Position numbers and translations under genes: made by a program
Notes under the pieces: model-generated
The model's input: the letters and a program-made list of their open reading frames with translations, nothing else
Told to the model about the DNA's origin: nothing
Database searches by the model: none
Shown: positions 21,855 to 30,832 of the stretch, piece by piece
Layout: each line of letters starts with the position of its first letter
How positions within the stretch are numbered: the stretch's first letter is position 1
Origin: Chrysophaeum taylorii
Taxonomy: Eukaryota > Sar > Pelagophyceae > Pelagomonadales > Pelagomonadaceae
Direction: 5' to 3'
DNA: 64,000 nucleotides
NCBI GenBank assembly: GCA_029834535.1
Contig: JAQMWT010000396.1
Location: 1 to 64,000 of the forward strand

Positions 21855-24800
21855 ATGTCGGGCGGCGGCGTCAGGATCCGCGAGGACATCGTCGCCGCGA
21901 CCCTCGAGGCCGCGCGCATGATCGCGACCGAGGGCCTCGGCGAGAACCAGCCCGCGCACGGCTTTTTGTTCATCATCGGCGACTCGACCGAGCTTCTCTC
22001 GCTTGATCCGGAACTCCCTTTCGCACAGCCCGAGTTTTCAGTCTGTTCGAAATACGGCATCTTCCCCAAAGAATTCGACCGCCGCCGCGATCGCCATATT
22101 TTGATTGAAAAATGCTCCCAGAGCGACGACGAAAAGCGGGCCCTCCAAGCCCTCTGCAAAGAAGACGGCGCGATCGTCGTAGACGGCGTATCGGGCCAGG
22201 TCTGCTGCGGGGGGTTTGTGAATCGCGACCTTACTACGCCTTATGGCAGGGGCGCGCGCACCAAAGCGGCCTCAGCGATCGCGAAAAATGCGGATTGCAT
22301 CTCTATCAAGGCCTCACAAGACATCTGCAGCACGCGCACGAACCCGGTAGCACCGGATGCGCACTTTGAAGTGTTCCGGCACAGCTACGATGATCCCCAA
22401 AAAATCGCTGTGGTGGAGAAGGCGCCTCGGTCAGCCAGCGAGACTGCACCTCCGTCGCTTGAGTCGCAGCTGCGCCCACTCTCGTTCAAAGCCGAACTCA
22501 AGTGGCACATCAAGCACTTTGTCGTCGGCACGCGCGACTGGATTCTCAATGAACTCATTTCTTGGGTTCACAGCACCGACGCCCCTCGATGCTGCGTCTT
22601 GCTCGCCGGACCGGGCTTCGGCAAGACGGCCATCGTCGCCAAACTGTGTTCGCAGCTTGGAGACGATGTTCTTATCGCTGTTCACCTGGTCCGCTACAAC
22701 AACGCCGCCAAGCGAGACCCGTGCCGCGTAATCACGTCGCTCGCGTACCGAATCGCGCAAGTGCTGCCGGCGTACCGCAAAAATGTCGAGGAGGTTCTTA
22801 GGGCCGGAAGTTGCGATCGGAACGATATCGCGCAGCTCGTGGACTGCATGCTCCTCGAGCCGCTCGCCAGCATCGAACTTCCCAACAAAGGTCGCCTGCT
22901 CATCGTGATCGACGCGCTCGACGAGGCTGAGCACGCGACGAAGAACGACCTCCTGGATCTCATCGCGCGTGAATTCCCCAAGCTCCCGCCTTGGGTCGCG
23001 GTACTTGTCACCTCTCGACCAGAGCTCACCGTGAAAACCAGATTGGCTACCCTTCGACCTAAATTCCTCGACTCTGAGGAGAACGCCGAGGAGTGCGCCG
23101 TGGACGTCCGCCGGTTTCTCCGAGCCATCCTCGCTCCAGTTGTCGAGCCCGAGCGCCTCGAAGACGCCATGAACACCGCTGCCGCCAAGACGCAGGGTCT
23201 CTTCTTGTATCTCTACTGGCTCCGAAAACGCCTCGAAGACGAGCCCCACGCTGATATCGAGGCACTCCCCGACGGCCTCGCCGGCGAGTACCTAGCCCAA
23301 TTTACTCGCGTCTTTTCCGACGGTTTTAGCGTCGACTGCAGACACATCCTCGGAGCCATCCTCGTCGCTCCTGACCCACCGCACATGAAAAGTACGTTGC
23401 CGGGTCTGAGCGGCGTCCCCGGATGCAAGGCAATACTTGAGACACTGTCGCAACTCTTTCCCGTGCGCGACGACGATTGCGTCCACGTCTTCCACAAGTC
23501 AATCGCTGACTGGCTAACGGGGGAGCACCCATATGTCCACCGCTCTGACGAGGATCCGTACTTCATCGACAGTGTCGCTGCTCACCATCGTGCCGCGGCC
23601 GCGTGCGTGGCCGCGCTTCTTCCCAAACTCGAGGCACCGAGGAACGTCAACAAGAGCGATGCGCACGCGGCGGCAATGATTCGCGCGGAGTGCAGCGGTA
23701 CCGGTGACGACCTTTTGGCTCCAGATGATTATGCTGTGCGATGGGCGATCACGCATCTCGTCGCGGCGAAATTGCACAATGTCGCGTTGGCGCTGCTGTG
23801 CTCGTTACGCTTCGTGACTTTGCGAGTTGAAGCGGGCCAGATGTTCGACCTTATTGGGGATTCATCCAAAGTTCCTGGAACGGAGGCGACGCTCGTGCGT
23901 CGGGCTTTGGCCCTTTCGCAAAACCACATGCGACTTTTTGGGGGGTGCGCGATCCTCGCAGAACAGCTCTGTCAGCGCCTGCTGGAGCCTGCTGAGACTT
24001 CGCGTGCTATGGCGGTTTTGCGATTGGCTGGAGATGCGCGGCAGATGGCTCGGGGTATGCGGCCCCTGATGATCACGGCGCGCCACGCGAGCCTCACGCC
24101 GGCTAATACGCCACTCCAGTGCGTCCTCGAGGGTCACAAAGGAATTGTGTTTGGTGTGACGGCTTTTAAGACGAGCGATGGCGAACCGCGGCTGGCGAGC
24201 TGCTCTGATGATGAGACGGTGCGCGTGTGGGACCCAAACGCGAGTCGCGAGCTCTTGAAGCTCGAGGGGAACACGGGTGCGACGTGTGGTGTGGTGGCGT
24301 TTGAGACGAGCGACGGCGCGCAACTGTTGGCGACCAGCTCTGATCACGGGAGAGTGCGTGTCTGGGACCGGAATACAGGCGTCGTAATTCGCGAATTCGA
24401 TGCAAATGGGAGTAGTTTCGACCCCGAAGATAAACTCGGACTCGGGGTGTGTGTCGTGACTTCGTTCGAGATGAACGACACCACGTGCCTCGCTATCGGC
24501 TGTCGCGATTGCACCGTGCGCGTGTCGGACCCGACCACACGCCGCGAACTCCGCAAGCTCGTGGGTCACAAGGGTTTGGTGCTAGGTGTAGTGGCATTCA
24601 AGATGAACGGCGCCACATGCCTCGCGAGCTCCTCAAAAGACACGACAGTGCGCGTCTGGAACCCGATGGAGGCCCGCGAACTCCTGACACTCGAGGGTCA
24701 CCGGAGATGGGTGAACAGCGTGGTGGCATTCGAGGCGAGTGATGGCCCGCGGCTGGCGAGCGGCTCCGACGACAGCACGGTGCGCACCTGGAACCCGACC

Positions 24801-26009
24801 GACGCACGCCAACTCCGCAAACTCGAGGGCCACCAGGATTGCGTACGGTGCGTGGCGGCGTTCTTGACGAGCGATGGCACGTGGTTGCTTGCGAGTGGGT
24901 CTGACGACAAGACGGTGCGGGTCTGGAATCCATCCGAAGGCCACCAACTCAACAAACTCGAGGGCCACTATGGCATGGTGTATGGCTTGGTGGTGTTCGA
25001 GGTCAGCGAAGGCGAACTGCGGCTGGCGAGCTGCTCCAGCGATAGGACGGTGCGCGTCCGGGACCCGATCGCGACCAGCAAAACGTCTGAGCTCGAGACC
25101 CACAAAGGCGCTGTGTTTGGTCTGGCGGCGTTCTGCACGAGGGACGGCGAGCCGCGACTGGCGAGCTGCGCTGGGGATAGGACGCTGCGCGCGTGGGATC
25201 CGAGCACTCGCCGCGAAATCCAGAAACTTGAGGGCCATGTGGGTGTGGTTAATGGCGTCGTGGCATTCAAAATGAAAGACGCTATACGCCTCGCGAGCTG
25301 CTCCTCGGACATGACGGTGCGCATGTGGGACCCGACCACAGGCTGCGAAATCCGCAAGCTCGAGGGCATCCATGCTTCTGGCGTGACGGCCTTCAAGATG
25401 AACAATGAAGTGTACCTGGCGATCTGTGAATTTTTCGAAGGGAAGCTACGAGTGTGGGATCTCGAGGGCGGCGAACTCTGCAGACTTAAGGGCAACCTAG
25501 GGTTTGTGAATGGTGTTGTGGCATTCGAGATGAATGACGAGGTGCGCCTCGCAAGCTGCTCCGATGATCAGACGGTGCGTGTTTGGGATCCGACCACAGG
25601 CCGCCAACTCCACATCCTCCAGGGTCACCAAAGCTCTGTCCTTGGAGTGGTGGCATTCAAAGTAAACGACGCCGTGCGACTCGCGAGCTGTTCCAACGAC
25701 AAAACGGTGCGCGTCTGGGACCCGGCCGACGCACGCCGACTCCGCAAACTCGAGGGTCACCAGGATTGGGTACGGTGCGTGGTAGCGTTGGAGGCGACCA
25801 ACAGGACCCCGCGGCTGGCGAGTTCCTCCTACGACAAGACGGTTCGCGTCTGGGACCCGATCGCCGGCGCCGCACTTCGAGTGCTCCCCGTGGAGAGCAC
25901 AGTACTTAGCATGACCGTGTTAGAGATGAAGGCGACAGACGGGGACGACCTGGTCTGCGCGTTTGGCCACGATAACGGCATGATCTCGTACTGGGACGTC
26001 CGCATATAA
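21855..26009 (+). CDS. DAC-like nucleotide-sensor domain + NACHT ATPase + WD40 protein
   Basis: A single-exon 1384-residue protein. Residues about 10-165 resemble the DisA_N/diadenylate cyclase fold: HGFLFIIGD (35-43), CKEDGAIVV with the DGA motif at 104-106, and GRGARTKAASAIAKNADCISI where the catalytic RHR is replaced by RTK (135-137). This suggests a cyclic-dinucleotide or nucleotide sensor rather than an active cyclase. A pre-NACHT segment (FVVGTRDWILNELISWV, 222-238) is followed by Walker A GPGFGKTA (252-259), Walker B LLIVIDALDEAE (348-359) and sensor VTSRPE (385-390). FHKSIADWLTG (546-556) is typical of NACHT proteins with C-terminal repeats. From about 757 to the end there are about 14 WD40 units (LEGHxxxVxxVxAF...LASCSxDxTVRVWDP), enough for two seven-bladed propellers. 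The architecture is that of NLR/NWD immune or self-recognition ATPases that assemble on ligand binding. The ligand and output are unknown. Confidence 0.88.
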   Translation: MSGGGVRIREDIVAATLEAARMIATEGLGENQPAHGFLFIIGDSTELLSLDPELPFAQPEFSVCSKYGIFPKEFDRRRDRHILIEKCSQSDDEKRALQALCKEDGAIVVDGVSGQVCCGGFVNRDLTTPYGRGARTKAASAIAKNADCISIKASQDICSTRTNPVAPDAHFEVFRHSYDDPQKIAVVEKAPRSASETAPPSLESQLRPLSFKAELKWHIKHFVVGTRDWILNELISWVHSTDAPRCCVLLAGPGFGKTAIVAKLCSQLGDDVLIAVHLVRYNNAAKRDPCRVITSLAYRIAQVLPAYRKNVEEVLRAGSCDRNDIAQLVDCMLLEPLASIELPNKGRLLIVIDALDEAEHATKNDLLDLIAREFPKLPPWVAVLVTSRPELTVKTRLATLRPKFLDSEENAEECAVDVRRFLRAILAPVVEPERLEDAMNTAAAKTQGLFLYLYWLRKRLEDEPHADIEALPDGLAGEYLAQFTRVFSDGFSVDCRHILGAILVAPDPPHMKSTLPGLSGVPGCKAILETLSQLFPVRDDDCVHVFHKSIADWLTGEHPYVHRSDEDPYFIDSVAAHHRAAAACVAALLPKLEAPRNVNKSDAHAAAMIRAECSGTGDDLLAPDDYAVRWAITHLVAAKLHNVALALLCSLRFVTLRVEAGQMFDLIGDSSKVPGTEATLVRRALALSQNHMRLFGGCAILAEQLCQRLLEPAETSRAMAVLRLAGDARQMARGMRPLMITARHASLTPANTPLQCVLEGHKGIVFGVTAFKTSDGEPRLASCSDDETVRVWDPNASRELLKLEGNTGATCGVVAFETSDGAQLLATSSDHGRVRVWDRNTGVVIREFDANGSSFDPEDKLGLGVCVVTSFEMNDTTCLAIGCRDCTVRVSDPTTRRELRKLVGHKGLVLGVVAFKMNGATCLASSSKDTTVRVWNPMEARELLTLEGHRRWVNSVVAFEASDGPRLASGSDDSTVRTWNPTDARQLRKLEGHQDCVRCVAAFLTSDGTWLLASGSDDKTVRVWNPSEGHQLNKLEGHYGMVYGLVVFEVSEGELRLASCSSDRTVRVRDPIATSKTSELETHKGAVFGLAAFCTRDGEPRLASCAGDRTLRAWDPSTRREIQKLEGHVGVVNGVVAFKMKDAIRLASCSSDMTVRMWDPTTGCEIRKLEGIHASGVTAFKMNNEVYLAICEFFEGKLRVWDLEGGELCRLKGNLGFVNGVVAFEMNDEVRLASCSDDQTVRVWDPTTGRQLHILQGHQSSVLGVVAFKVNDAVRLASCSNDKTVRVWDPADARRLRKLEGHQDWVRCVVALEATNRTPRLASSSYDKTVRVWDPIAGAALRVLPVESTVLSMTVLEMKATDGDDLVCAFGHDNGMISYWDVRI

Positions 26010-26570
26010 GCCGAAATATAGTGGGGTTGACGACTCGGGCGTCGTTGTTGTTGCATCGCGAGGTCGGTTTGCTCGGCAAGAAGGGTGTGCGGCGCGCGTG
26101 CGCGACTTGGAGGTTGATGGGGCGGTGTGCGAGCCCGAACGGCGGCCGTTTTTTTTTTCTCGCCGAGGAGGTCCTGTGCAGGATCCAGGTTCTTTTCGCC
26201 AGCCGACGACGTCGACGTCCTCGCGGCGCTCGAAGTGCTGATTGGCGCGGCGGATTTGATGATGATCATCGTCGATAGACGTATTCCCGGCGAAGAACAA
26301 CAGGCCGCGGCTCATCGCGGCGCTTGTGCTACCGCGGCTCATCGCGGCGCTTGTGCTACCGCGGCTCATCGCGGCGCTTGTGCTACCGCGGCACGCGCAC
26401 AAAGGGTACCGTGGTGGCTATCCTTGGGCGGCGGCGCAGTGCGAGTTGTGGTCGCAGCTTTTGCTCGACCCTCCCGCCTTGAGAGAAGTCGCCCACTCAA
26501 TATTATACGCCGCCAAAAATTGTCGGAATTTCGTCGTCGCCGCGGAACTAACTATTATTGTTATAATACG
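26010..26570. other. Intergenic stretch with a 27-bp tandem repeat
   Basis: Between the convergent NACHT-WD40 and EF-hand genes. Three exact units of a 27-bp repeat lie at 26307-26387, each made of GCGGCTCATCGCGGCG followed by CTTGTGCTACC. The repeat length is a multiple of three, so plus-strand frames stay open across it, but nothing else suggests a gene. Confidence 0.6.
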
Positions 26571-27773
26571 TTAGTTTTTTCCTGGACCACCACCACCACC
26601 ACCACCACCACGGGTCTCTCTCTTCGAAAGAACTTCTTCGAGAAGAGCCGTCTTTTTGAGGAGCTCGATGATGCCGTCGTCGTCCGCTAGGTGTTGCTGG
26701 AAGATGGAGACGAAGGTGTCGGCGTCGATCGCGTCGAAGTCGGCCAGTAAAAACAACAAGTCAGGTTCGTCGAGGGCGTGGGCGGCCGCCATCCGGCTGC
26801 AGAGGTCCTCGAGAGTGGACGGGGCGCCGAGGTCGTCGAAATAATACTGGCGTATTTCCTCTAGTTGGGAGGCGCTCAAATCGCAGACGCTCGGCTTGGT
26901 GCACACCGTTGTGAGATCCCACGACAACATCTCTTTGACGCCGCGCTTCCCGTACTTTCCGTACATCGAGGTCACGAGCTCCGCCCAGCTGATCATGCCG
27001 TCGCCGTTGGCGTCGGTTTTTTTGAACAAGTCGTAGTGTTTTCCTTTTTGCGCGAGAAACTCGGCCAGGGCGATTTCGCCGTTTCTGTCGACATCTATAG
27101 TGTCGAACACCTCCCTGAGTCCCCGAAGTTCCTTCTTCAGTTCCCGGGCGAGGCCGGGATGCGCGGCGAGGGCGGGCCGCAGCTTCTTTCGCGTCGTAGT
27201 CTTGGACGCAGCTTGTTTCAGCCCGAACGTTCGAATCACAAACCGCACGCCATCGTTTTGACGACAGAAATCGATCCAGTCGTCGCGCGTCGCGTGGTGA
27301 GAAAATGGCCACAACCTCTCCGACGCCGCAATAATGTCCTGTGGTGGTGAATGCCGCGTCGCCGCGCAGAGCCCCCTCGCGACGCTCGCGGTCAGCAGCA
27401 CGCCGTCGCTCGCGTCGAGGTAGTCTTTGTCTTCGTCGAACAATTCAAAAATCGCCGAATATTTCGCCACAGTAAACGCCGACGCGGTCACGATTGCCAC
27501 CGCAAAAAATTCGAGCAGATCGACGCGAGGCTTGGCGAACCTGCGTGGTTCTGAGCGCTCGTTCTCTTCAACAACTCACGCGTCATAGACACCTCTTGCT
27601 TGCCGCCGCGACATCGGCTTCACGAGCGCAGCAAACTCCTTGAAGCTCACCCCCGGCGACCGCATCCGCTCGTGCATCCGCCGAATCTCCTCCATGCTCA
27701 GCCGCGTCGCCGGCACCACGCCCTCGACGATCGCACCGTGTCCGACAAGTCCTTCCATCATCGCGTTTCCCAT
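26571..27773 (-). CDS. EF-hand protein, two exons, possible N-myristoylation
   Basis: Exon 1 is 27773-27580 and exon 2 is 27540-26571, separated by a 39-nt intron with GTGAGT and CAG ends. Splicing joins ...RGVYDA to FAKPRVDLLEFFAVAIVTASAF in frame and gives 387 residues. The first exon has an in-frame extension of nine codons with no ATG, so I take ATG 27773, giving MGNAMMEG, a glycine-2 start like that of myristoylated calcineurin B or CIB relatives. Two canonical calcium loops are visible: DVDRNGEIALAE and DANGDGMISWAE. An earlier DEDKDYLDASD is a degenerate loop. Likely a calcium sensor or adaptor; no kinase or phosphatase domain is present. The tail is glycine-rich (about nine glycines), encoded by a CCA/CCACC repeat on the plus strand at 26582-26610. 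Confidence 0.85.
27541..27579 (-). other. 39-nt intron of the EF-hand gene
   Basis: On the minus strand it begins GTGAGTTGTTGAAG and ends ACCACGCAG. It holds an in-frame TGA two bases in, so reading through would stop the protein right after VYDA; removing it keeps the frame. At 39 nt it is near the lower limit known for spliceosomal introns. Confidence 0.75.
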
Positions 27774-27800
27774 ATCTTTACAAAAAGGATACCTGAACAC

Positions 27801-28303
27801 TAATCCTTGCTTACCCTCAAAGAACCACCACCGTGAAATTCCTTCTTGACCGCGCGGCGTCGTCGTCCTTATCGTTACGCCCTATCCTTCACAACAACAA
27901 CAACAACAACCATCTTCGACTCCAAGCGTGTGTGCGCGCAATGGGCACGCACTTTTGCGAGAACAACACTGTGGCTTTAAAAACTTTGCAAAACACTTCG
28001 TACGGGGAACTGTTCCAACCACAAACGAATTAATTAATTAATTAATTAATTAATTTGTGGCTGCGCGAGTTTAAAAACGACTGTACTTTCTTTCCCGCGT
28101 AGTACAGGTCTTTTTGGGTGGGTGCTAACTAGTCTCTCTCAGATCAGTCAGTTTCGCGGCAGTCGTCCATGCAGACCAAGAACAGGATTAAGAACTTTAA
28201 GAAACCAGGCGCCATAGAATACGGCATGACCTTCGGCCCTGGGACAAAGACCTGGCCCACCGCGGCTCGACGACCTCATTACAAGACACTCCGAGAATGA
28301 CTA
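27801..28303. other. Intergenic stretch with (AATT)n cruciform-capable repeat
   Basis: Contains a (CAA)n run near 27890-27912 and seven AATT units at 28028-28055, flanked by ccacaaa on the left and tttgtgg on the right, so the whole block is an inverted repeat. It ends at the 5' LTR of the Gypsy element. No gene seen. Confidence 0.6.
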
Positions 28304-28679
28304 TGTGGCAGTAACGCCCATTCCCCCCACTTGCCTTGCCTTGCCTTGCCTTGCCTTGCCTGCCACCTGACTTACCCTGATTGTTGCAGCTCTGGTATTG
28401 ACCTTGCACTGATGGGGGGGGGGGTGTCGTCTTGACATCCGCGCTTCCACCATGAAGAACCCAACGTCGACCAGGAATTTTGTATTGCTTTCTTGCTTTC
28501 TTCTTTGCTATTTATTACCCTCATTTTTGATTTTTCGTGATGGCGTGAGGTGGTTGCGCTGATGAGATCGGGCGTGTGGGTGGTGGTTTCGCCGGGCGGG
28601 TTGTTGGGAGAAAAAAGGGTTGTTGAGGCCCCTGGTCCGGCGCCAAGAGGGGCGGGTATCTGAGAGAAAAACCACTACA
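28304..28679 (+). repeat. 5' LTR of the Gypsy element
   Basis: Begins TGTGGCAGTAACGCCC and ends ACCACTACA, giving the usual TG...CA ends. It matches 40812-41149 over its length with several length differences, including an expanded (TTGCC)n block near 28329-28358 that is short in the 3' copy. A run of ten G lies near 28415-28424. Confidence 0.85.
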
Positions 28680-30832
28680 GTGGTCTCAGAAACGGCGGGA
28701 ATCGATAGTCCAACGACTCCCGGACTATCGATCGATCTCCTTGTTTTTCGGCGGCGAGTCGGTTCGTAACGGTCGAGCGAGTGCGAAGCCGACGCATTTG
28801 TGGGTGAAGATCCAGGGGATCACGGGTACCGCCGCGGGGTTCATTTTGCGTGATTCGGATCGAACTGGGAGCGGAGTCACTACGACTCATTTTGCATGTT
28901 TTTGCATATCGTAACTGAGGGGCATTGTTATTAGTCCTAACCTAGCTCGCGCGAGGCAGACCACCACCTCCCTGACGGCGAGCGACAGCACCGGGAAGGC
29001 CGTCCCTAGTCTTCACGCGCAAGGCAAATACTTCCGTAAGTAAGTCCAGCGCACCGGTACAGCGCGCAGTAGTCAGACGGCCGCCGGCAATTGTCGTCTA
29101 ACGAAAAAGAATACAACAAGCGAGTTGTGAGCGTTCGGATTAATCCTATTATCCGGGCAAAGCGCGGTCATGGCAGAGAGGCCAATGACAACAGAACGAC
29201 CGCAGTGGTTTCGGGACGCACAGGAAGGAGCGTCTGCAACGATTCGGTGCAGCGACTCCGTTCTCGTCTATTGGAAGAACACCGTTGAGTGCGCCCTTTC
29301 CACGGCCGGAAGCCGAGGAAAGCGGCATCGGAAGAGAGGCAAGGTCATCTGATAGCCTCGACAGCCCCCCAAGCGTGATCATCCTTCCGGATCCACGCGC
29401 CGGCGAAGGGGGAGCTACGTAGGTTGCGCCAGACGCAACTTCAAGACCGGGCGAGCCGACGTTTGTACGTACGCACGACCCTACGAACGTGCGATGACTA
29501 CGACGGAGTCATCTCGAGCGGAACCCGGACCATTTACGGCGATGCGTGGACCAGAGGAGAGTGCACCTCCTATAGGCCACCATCCGCGAATACGAGAGTT
29601 CCGCCAGATTTTCGCGGGGATGCCGACCCCGAGAAGGTTCTGCAGACCATCAACGAACGATTCGAGATGTGCCAGTCGCAGATCGAGCAAGTCCTACGTG
29701 AACTTGAGCGCACCCGCCGCGACTCGCAACAACAACGCTCAGAAGTGGAGCGGCAGCGGATCGACAACTACTTCGACGAATGGTGGAGGAATCCACGCGG
29801 GCGCATGCTCGAGAGGCACGGCCAACCTCTCCGGATGCCACGCGTGTTACGCCCGACGACGATGATGACGCTGTATCGGCACTGAACGACGATCAGCCAC
29901 CGCGAAGAAGTCGACCGGAGCCTATCCCGCAGCATCATACGGACCCCGGTTCAGCACGTTCTCGTAATGAAGAAGAGATACTTCATATCAAGAAAGGAGC
30001 TGCTGGTGTGACTCGTATCACGTTTTCGCCTCTCAATGGGCAAATTACTAAGGACCGTGATGAGGTGGACGCGTGGTGGATGCAATTGCGGCGTATGATG
30101 GAAGGCAGGATTGACAAACCCTCAATAGCGATGAACGTGATTGGAGGCGAGTATCAACTCGCCCCTATGGAAGCTTATCGCAAATGGGAAGCCGAACGGC
30201 CGCAGATGTGGAAACAATATAAGGAAGGAACCATCACATTGAAAGAGTTGCGCCAGCATGATGAGGACTGTCTGGATGCTATGCAAGAGAAGACGAAGCT
30301 TCCTTGTCCACCTCGGGCTACGGTTGAGGAGCTTGAACGTGAATGGTTCAATTTACGGCAAGGGAATTTGTCATTGAATAAGTATATTGCGCGATGGGTG
30401 CAGAAATTCGGCCAGTGGCGAGCAATGTCAGGTCGCGATACTGATCCTGCTGCGTTCCGTTCGCACTTCATTGCTGGGCTCAATTCTGAGCGCTTGCGGA
30501 CGAGCGTCGAACTTGCTCAGGCCTCACCCCGTATGAAAGCATCTACTCTCACCCTCAACGATGTCATTCAATTGACCATCCAGATTTCCAAGATGCTGGA
30601 AACCAACCCTACTGCCAACATCGAAGATGCGATTAAGAAGGAGAAGGGAAAGGAGCGCGCACCACGGATGAGAAGAGAGCAGCAGATGCAGCAGATGCAC
30701 CAGTGGCAGCCAGTACAACAGGTTGGTTATGTTACCGACTCGGGATTTGGAAACTGGTTACCACAGGGGATAGATACCAATGCGCGTCTAGCAATTATGA
30801 CGTGCCTCAGTTGCGGCCGGCATGGTAATTTT

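Noticed and set aside
23862-24569. Long antisense open frames within the WD40 gene
   Set aside because: They mirror the repeated codon pattern of the WD40 units and have no independent protein features.
26307-26387. CRISPR-like array from the regular 27-bp repeats
   Set aside because: Units are directly adjacent with no spacers, and the genome is eukaryotic.
26127-26690. Plus-strand open frame over the 27-bp repeats
   Set aside because: Openness comes from a repeat unit divisible by three and from overlap with the antisense EF-hand gene; no other coding sign.
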